Below the pieces are notes generated by a model. That model saw only the letters and a list, made by a program, of their open reading frames with translations, did not search any database and was not told the DNA's origin. The translations under genes were made by a program, and so were the position numbers. A stretch of DNA of 64,000 nt from Cyprinodon diabolis (Eukaryota > Chordata > Actinopteri > Cyprinodontiformes > Cyprinodontidae), in contig CM060070.1 in NCBI GenBank assembly GCA_030533445.1, positions 32,890,001 through 32,954,000 on the forward strand, written 5' to 3'. This document shows positions 10,579 to 20,360 of the stretch, in pieces. How positions within the stretch are numbered: position 1 is the stretch's first letter; the number at the start of each line of letters is the position of its first letter.

Positions 10579-13012
10579 AGGCCCGAGCAGCAAAGCGCTG
10601 CGAAGGCCTATTGTATTTCGAAAGTTTCTTATTATTATTTCGGTTCTTTTGGCATTTCGAACGCATTTTACGGGGACTTCGCATATTCAAAAACTCAGGA
10701 AAACGTGGCAGTAAATTGTCCCCCGCGTGAAATAGCCGGTCTATAATGGAATCCAAGATGGCCGCCCCCAAATTACGCCACAGCGCCCCCTAACGTGAGT
10801 TGGGGGAAACTGTAAGTCCCAGAGATCTGAAATTTGGCACACAGGTAGATCTCCTCAAATCATGAAAAAAAGTCTCTTGGAGGTATGCCCTAAAACCCAC
10901 AGGAAGTCAGCCATTTTGGGTCAAAGTGCGATTTTTGGCCATTTTTCATTTTCGCTCATGTCGAACTTTAACGAACTCCTCCTAGGGATAATGAGCTATC
11001 GACTTCAAACTCGGTCATTATGCAGTTAAGGCATTGAAGATTAAAAGTTATCAAAGGTTTTCGTTTTTGAGCATGTTTAAGGGGTCCCCAGGGGCCCCGG
11101 AGTTAGGGTACTTTTCAAGAATTTCAAAGTGGAATAACTTTTACAAAAAAAATTCAAATCAAACCAAGTTTGGCAGTAAGGAGCCCATTTGGGTGCTTGA
11201 CCATACTGGATGGTCAAATGATGACATCATCTAAGCCCCGCCCCCTAAGGGAAGAAAGTCACTTTTTTCACTTGGGAGGGTCCCTTTCAGTCATTTTAAC
11301 ACCAGCACCTTGAAACACTGTCAGATGATAGAAAACATGTTGGTCTAACTTCGTTTAAAGCACAAAGATTTTGAGTTAAATGGTGTTGCCATGGTGACCT
11401 GGCAAAGTCAGGCGTTTCGCCGTGACCATACTTTTGGCTCTCATCTCCTCATAGATCCTTCAATCTGCACCAAAGTCACCATGATTGAACCTGGTCTAAG
11501 CCCAAACAAGAATCTAGGCCAATAATTGGTGGGCGTGGCTTACTTTCTCTATAGCGCCCCCTAGAAAAGCTAAAACGAGCAGCCCCAAGCCATGCAATTA
11601 CTTAGGATTATGAAAGTTGGCACATATGTTAAACACACCAGGACCTACAAAAAAGCCTCTTGGACCCCTGGTCTAAACCCCACAGGAAGTCGGCCATTTT
11701 GGATTGAAGTTCAAATTTTCAACGTAATTTTGCACTTTATAGCCTCTATATTTTAACGAACTCCTCCTACAGCTTTTGAGTTACATACTTCAAACTAACT
11801 CCACCTTGACTTGAGGCATTGGGGATTAAAAGTTATCAAAGGAATTTTTCTACATCAAAGCATGTGGGCGTGGCCAGGCGTCAAACTTGGTCATTAGGCA
11901 GGGAAACTAAGGGTAAGCCCCGTGCCATGTTATGACTGAGAGTTCTGAAACTTGGACCACTTATGTAACCCCTCAGGACCTACAAAAAAGTCTCTTGGGG
12001 CCATGGTCCAAATCACACAGGAAGTCGGCCATTTTGAATCAAAGAAATCCCTTTGCTTTTTTACAATCATGACATATTTGAGCGAACTCCTCCTAGAGCT
12101 TTTGAGTTACAGACTTTATATTCACTGTATAATGACTTGAGACATTGGGGATCAAAAGTTATCAAAGGAATTTTTCTACATCAAAGCATGTGGGCGTGGC
12201 CAGGCGTCAAACTTGGTCATTAGGCAGGGAAACAAAGGGTAAGCCCCGTGCCATGTTATGACTGAGAGTTCTGAAACTTGGACTAGTTATGTAACCCTTC
12301 AGGACCTACAAAAAAGTCTCTTGGGGCCATGGTCTAAACCTCTCATGAAGTCGGCCATTTTGAATCAAACGGCACCCTTATGAAAATAGAATTACTATGT
12401 TAAAATTTTCTAAAACATCAGTCGTTTTCCCAAAAGAGCTAGGTCTTTTGGAATATATTCCTCTAATAGCTACTTGTTTGATGGTAAACACAGCATAGCT
12501 CTTCTTAAAAGTCCGTCACTCTGATTTTTCAAAAGTTTGTGTTAACAGGAAATTGTTGTATTTCAAAAAGTTTTATAGCAATCGTAGCCAAATTTGGAAC
12601 AGTTATTTATCCTTTGATTATAGAAAAGACTGCCAAGTTTGGCATGAATCTATGCATGTTTGAGCATCTTATGGGGTTTTCAACTGCCGCTGTATATGGC
12701 ATTCAAGTTTAAAGATTTTTCTTTCTTTAAATTATTTAATAAATCATCTAAAAAAAATCTAGGACATGCAAGATGTGTTCCTTGACATTTGTGATTTCTT
12801 TCGGGATTTTATTGCAAACTATGGATTTTTAATGATTTTTTTTGTTTTGAGTAGGGTGTATTACCGCTAACCGTGGATTTTGGCGGTGGTGTTTCTCCAT
12901 CTTTTGAACATATACTTTTGACCCACCACCTGAGATGGCCGCAGCATCTATCTCACAGATGAGATTCATCCCAGATATTATATTTAATCCCTAGTTTAAC
13001 CCTTCCTGACCA

Positions 13013-14310
13013 AAGCTGTGGTTTTCTCCGGCTGGTCCAGAGGTGAAGCATGGCGCCTTTTCCGCTGGCTGGGAAGGAGCAAGGGGGCAGCAAACTTCTA
13101 ACTTGCTGAGCCTCGACTTAAGACATAAGGGGTCAAAAGTAATCAAAAGATTTTTGCTGTGACAAACCATGTGGGCGTGGCCAAGCATCAAAATCAGACT
13201 TCTCGCTATTAGAGTATGACTAAACTGCCTCAGGCCCTGCTTTTATTAAGGATTATTAAATCTATATAACACAACAGGATGCTCAAAAAAGTCAATTAAA
13301 GCCATGGTCCACACCCAACAAGAAGTCAGCCATTTTGGATCAAAGATACCATTTTCTTTTTTTAAGTCATGACATATCTGAGTGAAGGGCTCTTGGTTTT
13401 TTTTAGTTAGAGACTTCAAATTAACTTTACATGGACTATAGTCATAGCAGATTAAAAGTTAGCTAAATTATTATTCTACATGGAAGCATGTGGGCGTGGT
13501 GTGGTTTTCTCCAGCTGGTCCAGAGGTGAAGCGTGGCGCCTTTTCCGCTGGCTGGGAAGGAGCAAGGGGGCGGCAAACTTCTAACTTGCTGAGCCTCGAC
13601 TTAAGACATAAGGGGTCAAAAGTAATCAAAAGATTTTTGCTGTGACAAACCATGTGGGCGTGGCCAAGCATCAAAATCAGACTTCTCGCCATTAGAGTAT
13701 GACTAAACTGCCTCAGGCAGGGGCGGATCTAGAAAAATATTTATGGGGTGGCAAGAGGGGGGCAGGAATTTTTTAGGGGTGGCAACATATGGCATTTGTT
13801 TACACTGAATTTTATCACAGTTATCACAGTTTGGTGAGAATAGTATGTACAGTAACTGTTTCATGTGAAACAGTTCATATTAATAATACATCGTACAATG
13901 TGATCTCACTTAATAGGAGATAGAAGAATGATAACACTACTTCTAGAGGGGCCTTATGACAGGAAAGGTATTAAGGTAAGACACAGGTGCTGAGTCGCAG
14001 ATGTGTGAGATTGACTGTCAGATAGGCAGCTTTGCAGCATTTGCACAAGAAGAAACTATAGAAAGAAAAAGTTACCCATCAGAGATCTATGGACTGAGCT
14101 GTACTAAAGCCATGGTCCACACCCAACAAGAAGTCAGCCATTTTGGATCAAAGATACCATTTTCTTTTTTTAAGTCATGACATATCTGAGTGAAGGGCTC
14201 TTGGTTTTTTTTTTTAGTTAGAGACTTCAAATTAACTTTAAATGGACTATAGTCATAGCAGATTAAAAGTTAGCAAAATTATTATTCTACATGGAAGCAT
14301 GTGGGCGTGG
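13013..14310. repeat. Recent direct duplication inside the 4.6-kb element
   Basis: Segment 13013-13237 (GTGGTTTTCTCC... to GCCTCAGG) recurs at 13497-13718 with only a few substitutions. The following segment 13300-13495 recurs at 14107-14310. The period is about 484 bp. The second repeat is interrupted between its two halves by about 380 bp of unrelated sequence. The high similarity shows this duplication is far younger than the approximately 330-bp units further left. Confidence 0.85.
13721..14105. mobile_element. Probable MITE inserted in the duplicated segment
   Basis: Starting CAGGGGCGGATCTAGAAAA, a terminal sequence often seen on fish hAT-like non-autonomous elements, the block replaces about 60 bases found in the undisturbed sister segment (13238-13299). 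The right end is not clear and no 8-bp target duplication could be found. It is either a degraded insertion or an insertion with a deletion. Confidence 0.5.
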
Positions 14311-14345
14311 CTAAGCATCAAACTGTTAACTCCAGTCATACAAAC

Positions 14346-15070
14346 CCATGCTTTTAGGAGGAGGAGAAGGATGATGAGGATGAGAAACAAACAACAGTAG
14401 GAGACGCAGTGAGAGCAGCAGCAGGAAGAGGAATATGAAGAGAAGGAGCACAGGGGGAGGAGGATGATTAGGATGATAATCAGCAGAAGCAGAAGGAAGG
14501 GGAGGATTTAGAGAAGCAGCAAAAGGAGGGGAAGGATGAAGATAGGCAGCAGCAACAGGATAATGAGGAGAATGAGCAACACAAAGAAGAGGAGGATGAT
14601 AAGGATGAGAAACAGCAGAAGGAGAATGGGGGAGGATGAAAAGAATCAGGAGAGGGGATGAAGAGAAAGAGCAGCAGCAGGATGAGGAGAAGGAGACGCA
14701 GCAAGAGCGACAGAAGGAGGAGGAGAAGGAGACGCAGCAAGAGCAGCAGCAGGATGAGGAGAAGGAGACACAGCAAGAGCAGAAGCAGGATGAGGAGAAG
14801 GAGACACAGCAAGAGCGACAGCAGGAGGAGGAGAAGGAGATGCAGCAAGATAAGCAGCAGGATGAGGAGAAGGAGACGCAGCAAGAGCAACAGCAGGAGG
14901 AGGAGAAGGAGACGCAGCAAGATAAGCAGCAGCAGGAGGATGATAAGGAGAAGCTGCATTAGCAGGAGGATGAGGAAAATGAAAAGAAGCTGCAGGAGGA
15001 GGAGGATGAGAAACTGGCAGCAGCAAAAAGAGAAGGAGCAAGAGGATGAAGAGAAGCAGCACCAGGCATA
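14346..15070. repeat. Purine-rich minisatellite, 36-bp unit in the middle
   Basis: The region is almost pure A/G on the plus strand. Between about 14680 and 14935 it is an ordered tandem array of 36-bp units, about seven of them (GATGAGGAGAAGGAGACGCA then GCAAGAGCGACAGCAG), alternating GATGAG and GAGGAG starts. In one plus frame (14636-14962) each unit reads as a 12-residue repeat of DEEKETQQERQQ type. All frames are open here because the composition lacks stop codons, so coding is not implied. Confidence 0.85.
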
Positions 15071-15188
15071 GGCTGAACAACAGGAGCATAGGCTGGGAAG
15101 AAGTGTGGAGGTGGAGGTCGCTTGGTTCCAGCGATCGCAACATACCAGGCGGTGCGAGCTGCGAGGGCCGCGCAATGCCACTTGTGGC

Positions 15189-15924
15189 TTTAATTTCATT
15201 TAATTAGCTTAAGCAGCGTTTAGATTTACTTTATAAATAAATTAACTTGCAAATTATGAGGGCAAGGCTTTTAAAGTTTAAATCTTCTGGCAAAGATAAA
15301 GTAAAGAAGATCCTGCAATTTATGGAAGTAAAGCAGAATAAAATCCAGCAAGATCAGTAATATGTCAATTAATTATATGCCACATTCCCATGTAAATATC
15401 TGTCTTTGGAGGATGTGTTTTTTACCACCCCTAGTTCTCTCATTTTTATTCCAAATACAATTTATAATTTGAATCACAGGGCTATTTTTATCTCTATGGT
15501 TCAGTATTTTCTCAAGTAGCAACTTTAACTGCTATACTTTCCTGTCTTAAAAGGCAGAACTCTTCTAGTCTAAAAAAAACTCATTTGTTGAAATGGGGGG
15601 GCCTATTGTTTGAACCCCTTAGGGGCTTTTAAAAACAAAAATGTCTTTTTTTGCGCTTTATGAAACAAAGTACCCTATATTTTGTGGATGTACAGCTACA
15701 TTTCTCATGTAAGTTTGCGTAGTTTTAACACATTTATTTTTCATATTGCACCAGTACAGTTAATGAGAAACCTGTACTTGTGTGCTTGTTTGTTCTGTCT
15801 AAAATGTATTTTTTGGAATAAAGAGGTTATTATAAAAAAACATTTTTTGTCCGATTCATCGATTAATCGGAAAAATAGTCGGCCGATTCATCGATTTTTT
15901 AAATAATCGTTAGTTACAGCCCTA
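15189..15924 (+). mobile_element. Non-autonomous hAT element, copy 1, right part
   Basis: This resumes the match to 50139-50875 after the 4.6-kb insertion and ends at the terminal repeat CGTTAGTTACAGCCCTA (15908-15924). Small indels separate the two copies, including an extra AAGA near 15308. The end is the reverse complement of TAGGGCTGTAAC, the start of the intact copy. No 8-bp target duplication can be checked because the left end of this copy is lost. Confidence 0.85.
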
Positions 15925-16450
15925 TCCTGGAGTAATATTGCAGGTCGGCCTCAACTGGGAAGTTTCTTCCCTGTTCTTGTAATTCTGGTTCTGTTTCTCA
16001 GACGTAGCTGACATCAGACATCCGTGCTTGTTGAAATTCTTCTGGTTTGATTAGAGGAGTTGTTTCCTAGACCTCTTGGCCTCGTTCACATTGTCAGACA
16101 GGGTTTTATTTAAGTCTGTTTCTGATTCTACAGGTCTGTGTGAACCGGGCCTGGATTAACTTACTGAAACTGAACCAACAACCTGGTTGATAGATCATTT
16201 GTCGTTAGAGAAAATATTTTTGCTCACATTAATTTGAAATTAGATGATCTGATATTAAACTTCCTTCCTTGAAATGTCCTCTTATTTCCATACTTTTTTC
16301 GTCTTTTAGATATTTATGTAAAAGGGAAAAATCTGCATGTTTGGGCTCAGCATGTGATTCAGAGCTGCTCATGTGGCAGCTGGGTTCAACAAGTGAAGAG
16401 GATAAAACAATAACAGAAGACAGCAGAGGAGAAGGTGTGATTGGGATAAT
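15925..16450. other. No gene seen
   Basis: Unique-looking sequence between a hAT end and a Tc1 element. Short frames only; no splice-framed exon recognised. Confidence 0.5.
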
Positions 16451-16452
16451 TA

Positions 16453-18064
16453 CAGGTGCTGGTCATAAAATTAGAATATCATGAAAAAGTAGATTGATTT
16501 CAGTAATTCCATTTAAAAAGTGAAACTTGTATATTATATTCATACATTACATACAAACTCATATATTTCAGATGTTTATTTTGTTTAATTTTGATGATTA
16601 CAAATGACAACAAATGAAAATCTCAAATTCATCATATCAGAAAATTAGAATATTACTGAAGACCAATAAAAACAAAGGATTTATAGAAATGTTGGCCAAC
16701 TGAAAAGTATGAACATGAAAAGTATGAGCATGTACAGCACTCAGTATTTAGTTGGGCCTCCTTTGGCCTGTATTACTGCAGCAATGCGGCGTGGCATGGA
16801 GTCGATCAGTCTGTGGCACTGCTCAGGTGTTATGATAGCCCAGGTTGCTCTAATAGTGGCTTTTAGCTCTTCTGAATTGTTGGGTCTGGTGTATTGCATC
16901 TTCTTCTTCACAATACCCCATAGATTTTCTATGGGGTTAAGGTTAGGAGAGTTTGCTGGCCAATTAAGAACAGGGATACCATGGTCCTTCAACCAGGTAC
17001 TGGTAGCTTTGGCACTGTGTGCAGGTGCCAAGTCCTGTTGGAAAATGAAATCTGCATCTCCAAAAAGTTGGTCAGCTGCAGGAAGCATGAAGTGCTCTAA
17101 AACTTCCTGGTATGTGGCTGCGTTGACCCTGGACCTCAGAAAACACAATGGACCAACACCAGCAGATGACATGGCACCCCAAACCATCACTGACTGTGGA
17201 AACTTTACACTGGACTTCAAGCAACGTGGATGAAGTGCCTCTCTTCTTTTCCTCCAGACTCTGGGACCTTGATTTCCAAAGGAAATGCAAAATTTACTTT
17301 CATCAGAGAACATGACTTTGGACCACTCACCAGCAGTCCAGTCCTGTTTCTCTTTAGCCCAGGCAAGACGCTTCTGACGCTGTCTGTGGTTCAAGAGTGG
17401 CTTGACACAAGGAATGCGACAGCAGAAACCCATGTCTTTCATACGTCTGTGTGTGGTGGTTCTTGAAGCACTCACTCCAGCTGCAGTCCACTCTTTGTGA
17501 ATCTCCCCCACATTTTTGAATGGGTTTTGTTTCACAATCCTCTCCAGGGTGCGGTTATCTCTCTTGCTTGTACACTTTTTTCGACCACATCTTTTCCTTC
17601 CCTTCGCCTCTCTATTAATGTGCTTGGACACTGAGCTCTGTGAACAGCCAGCCTCTTTAGCGATGACCTTTTGTGTCTTGCCCTCCTTGTGCAAGGTGTC
17701 GATGGTCGTCTTTTGGACAACTGTCAAGTCAGCAGTCTTCCCCATGATTGTGTAGCCTATAGAACTAGACTGAAAGACCATTTAAAGGCTTTTGCAGGTG
17801 GTTTGAGTTAATTAGCTGATTAGAGTGTGGCACCAGGGGCCATCAATTTTGAACCTTTTCACAATATTCTAATTTTCTGATATAATGAATTTGAGATTTT
17901 CATTTGTTGTCATTTGTAATCATCAAAATTAAACAAAATAAACATCTGAAATATATGAGTTTGTATGTAATGTATGAATATAATATACAAGTTTCACTTT
18001 TTAAATGGAATTACTGAAATCAATCTACTTTTTCATGATATTCTAATTTTATGACCAGCACCTG
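16453..18064 (-). mobile_element. Tc1-family transposon, apparently complete and young
   Basis: The 1612-bp element is flanked by the TA target dinucleotide (16451-16452 and 18065-18066). It has 202-bp terminal inverted repeats (16453-16654 and 17863-18064) starting CAGGTGCTGGTCATAAAATT. Comparing them by eye gives one difference in 202 bases. The transposase frame between them is open and in the minus direction. Long repeats with the coding region between them and TA flanks are characteristic of Tc1/mariner. Confidence 0.95.
16741..17745 (-). CDS. Tc1-like DD34E transposase, intact
   Basis: A 334-residue enzyme that would excise the element and insert it at TA. I take the start as MGKTADL at 17745, the usual Tc1 start; the frame also runs 12 codons further upstream. 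The N-terminal half holds paired helix-turn-helix DNA-binding regions (KVIAKEAGCSQSSVSKHI; HRRMKDMGFCCR) with a GRKK basic AT-hook-like patch between them. The catalytic triad is complete: D in MFSDESKF, D in FIFQQDLAPAHS and E in NPIENLW, with exactly 34 residues between the last two. The C-terminus ends AKGGPTKY. The length is in the normal 330-350 range and there is no frameshift or stop. Promoter activity in the terminal repeat is known for the family but not shown here. Confidence 0.95.
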   Translation of the reverse strand: MGKTADLTVVQKTTIDTLHKEGKTQKVIAKEAGCSQSSVSKHINREAKGRKRCGRKKCTSKRDNRTLERIVKQNPFKNVGEIHKEWTAAGVSASRTTTHRRMKDMGFCCRIPCVKPLLNHRQRQKRLAWAKEKQDWTAGEWSKVMFSDESKFCISFGNQGPRVWRKRREALHPRCLKSSVKFPQSVMVWGAMSSAGVGPLCFLRSRVNAATYQEVLEHFMLPAADQLFGDADFIFQQDLAPAHSAKATSTWLKDHGIPVLNWPANSPNLNPIENLWGIVKKKMQYTRPNNSEELKATIRATWAIITPEQCHRLIDSMPRRIAAVIQAKGGPTKY

Positions 18065-18066
18065 TA

Positions 18067-18867
18067 CAGGGTGTAGCTCTCCTTTGAACGGCTCCTACTC
18101 CTCATTCCGCTCCTCCTTCATGGTTTCCTCAGCTCTCCTCAGCCAGAGGGGTCACTAGAGGAGGAATAGCCACCTTATCAGAGCATGTGTTTGAAAACCA
18201 GCAGGACATAAATGTTTCATGGCTCCATTTTGCTTCACCCTAAACAGAGTGAAGCATCAGTGTGGCTCCCAGTTGTTCAGACAAACAAAAGAGTAGGAAA
18301 AACCTAATTAAAAACAATCTGATGGAGAAACCAGGCTTTTAACCACAGGAGGGGAAAATGCTAATTAATTCAACAGGCTCTTTGGTGCTGAGGTATAAAA
18401 TCCACAGAACAGACAACAATGTATAGAGTTTCATTCAATAAGGAGAGAAATCCTCTCAGGCGTCTGGTTTATTACGGCCAGACTTGCTTCACAGCAGAGT
18501 CAAAGAATGAGATGATCAAGATAAAATGATGGATTCGACTCTGAGAGGAGCCATGATGCTGCAGCATGATGCTTTTCACCATCTTCAGTAGAGCAGCTAT
18601 GTTTGTGATTATAGGAACATTTAACTTCAAGAATGAACATAAGCATTTTCTGCATCAGGAAGTTCAGATCTCATGTTTTAGAGATGCAGCAGAATTCAGG
18701 TTCTGTTCAGGTTCAATGAGAGATTCATGCTCCTCACCATGAGGGAATATTTACCTCCTATAATGCTGGATGAAGATTCAGCTGGTACTCAGGGCTCCAC
18801 ACCAGCCTGACCTCAGAGATCATGTCTGCTCAGTAACTTCTCTTCTCTCTGTTCTCAAACGCTGCAG
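18067..18867. other. No gene seen
   Basis: Non-coding sequence between the Tc1 element and a candidate exon. It ends in a strong pyrimidine tract at 18836-18858. Confidence 0.45.
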
Positions 18868-19018
18868 TTTGTTGTGAATGACGGCTTGTTCTTATGGATG
18901 ATCACATGAACGGGACGCCTGATGTTTCTGCTGGCTTGGTCAGAGCTGCAGACTGAGCTCCTTCTGTCCCACTGGTCATTCCTCAGTGAGGCGGCTGCAT
19001 GTGAGGAATGTGGAGCAG
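18868..19018 (+). other. Candidate non-coding exon with strong splice sites
   Basis: A pyrimidine-rich stretch (CTTCTCTTCTCTCTGTTCTC) leads to GCTGCAG at 18867. After 151 bases, GAGCAG is followed by GTATGTGAG, a near-consensus donor. All three plus frames contain an early stop, so it would be a 5' untranslated or lncRNA exon. It could belong to the plus-strand gene starting coding at 22789. On the minus strand a 112-codon frame (18855-19193) overlaps; I do not recognise it. Confidence 0.3.
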
Positions 19019-19373
19019 GTATGTGAGTCGCTCCAAAGGCAGGCGGGGGATACGGCCCCGTTCGATACGGACTGAACACGTGGTACTGAATCTGGAATGT
19101 GTTTACAGGTTTGACTTCTTCACATCTTGCTCCGGCTGCTGAATGTCTCTGGAGCTCCAGGAGGAACACAGAAGGAACATTCATCTTTAACATTTAGTTA
19201 TCTATTGATTTCTGTACAGTTCAGGTCATTTCTATGACAATAACTTGATAGCACTTCCCATAGTGTTTCCTGTTTCTCAGGTTGCATTATAAATCACAGA
19301 TACATTCTGAAAATATTGAATTTCTAAGTTTTGTTTTTTTAGGCAGTTTCACTATTTTTAAGTGAAATTCAAT

Positions 19374-19830
19374 TCAATTCAATTCAGTTTATTTATATAG
19401 CGCCAAATTCACAACACATGTCATCTCAAGGCACTTTACAGTTCAACCAGATCATACAGTCAAATTGACAAAGTTTTCTATCTAAGGAAAACCAGTTGAT
19501 TGCATTGACTCATTGACTCAAATACAATCCCTCACACTAAGCATGCTTGTAGCGACAGTGGAGAGGAAAAACTCCCTTTGAACAGGAAGAAACCTCCAGC
19601 AGAACCAGGCTCAGTGTGAGCGGCCATCTGCCGAGGCCGACTGGAGTTCAAGGAGACAGAAGCAGAGATACAAAAAGCAGCTGTAAAAGGCGGCCCCGTC
19701 CAGGAAACACACAGCCAGGCAGACGAGCTCCAAGGCAGCTCCCATGCCAGAGGACGAAGAGAGCACATCCACTCAGTCACGGTCAGAGAAACAGGACCAC
19801 ACTGGAAAAACAAGAACAACAAGAAACAAG
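19374..19830 (-). repeat. Fish interspersed repeat, LINE-tail type, copy 2
   Basis: It opens with AATTCAATTCAATTCAG and TTTATTTATATAGCGCCAAA and continues through CCTCCAGCAGAACCAGGC to CGAGGCCGACTGG, matching copy 1 at 9876-10046 but longer. The part after 19640 carries the neighbouring portion of the same repeat type (GA-rich GGAGACAGAAGC...). No functional frame. Plus- and minus-strand frames at 19532-19867 are chance readings of the repeat. Confidence 0.6.
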
Positions 19831-20144
19831 ACTACCAGCCTTTAAATTTAGCAACATACAGTTTTAAAAGGTCAGTTTGATCCTAGTGGTGACAGCAGCT
19901 GCTCAGAGGCCGAGGATTGTTTTTGTTACAGAGTCTGATGTTGCTGGCAGTGGTCAGATTCAGTATGTATAGATTAGTGAAACACAAACAAATGTTTTTA
20001 AGCCCCTTTTTCTGTTCATTCTAATGATTTCTACCTACAGTTAAAGTAAACAGGATATTTAGGATTTGAATATCACATTAGTTTGATAAAAGCACATTTT
20101 TAGTATCCTGTGCTGATGGTGAATTCATTTGAAGCACTGCTGCT

Positions 20145-20360
20145 TTGCAGCAACCTCCAAATGCTGCATTGGGTCTTTGTGAATGGGGTTAGCTTGTTCT
20201 CCCAGTGAATGTGTGGGTTCTCTCTGGGTTCTCCAGCTGTCTAAAAACAGGATTGTTAGGATGATATGCATCTCTCTGTGTGGGTGTGTGTGTTCATGGT
20301 TGCTGTCTGTCTGTTGCTCTGTGATTGGCTGGGTCAGGGCGTACCTCACCTTAGGCAAAT
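20145..20360 (+). repeat. RTE/Rex3-like LINE 3' region fragment
   Basis: The order 'TTAGCTTGTTCTCCCAGTGA', 'TGTGGGTTCTCTCTGGG', 'TGTCTGTTGCTCTGTGATTG' and 'GGGCGTACCTCACCTT' follows the common fish repeat that includes the 'vendor-like' GGGTTCTCTCCGGGTAC phrase and ends in a GATG tail. The end is truncated. A related piece occurs at 26265-26420 and its true 3' end at 55500-55655. The family assignment is from recognition only. Confidence 0.5.

Larger units (their letters stand above)
10579..15188. mobile_element. Unclassified 4.6-kb mobile element with tandem internal units
   Basis: The insertion starts AGGCCCGAGCAGC and ends CCACTTGTGGCT, flanked by a 7-bp duplication TTTAATT at 10572-10578 and 15189-15195. 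The sister hAT copy at about 50145 shows the site with one TTTAATT and no insert, which proves the boundaries. Inside are at least six diverged units sharing the order 'CAAAAAAGTCTCTTGG', 'GAAGTCGGCCATTTTG', 'ATCAAAAGTTATCAAAGG' and 'CATGTGGGCGTGGC', at spacings of about 330 bp where best kept (11650, 11983, 12309). A purine-rich minisatellite closes the 3' end. The left end can fold (GCAGC with GCTGC), and the right end has the hairpin GCCAC-TT-GTGGC. A GGCCC...CAGC motif at 10580-10591 is nearly mirrored at 15158-15169. I see no reverse transcriptase or transposase. Similar sequences occur in many fish genomes, but I cannot name a class. Confidence 0.75.

Noticed and set aside
14480..15199. 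Minus-strand 239-codon leucine-rich frame and overlapping plus and minus frames
   Set aside because: They are readings of a purine-rich minisatellite that lacks stop codons in all frames; low complexity, no start context or domain.
17230..17755. Plus-strand frames over the Tc1 element
   Set aside because: Shadows of the minus-strand transposase, which has the full catalytic triad.
18855..19193. 112-codon minus frame
   Set aside because: No recognised domain and no clear minus-strand donor; the plus strand has a better exon signal at the same place.
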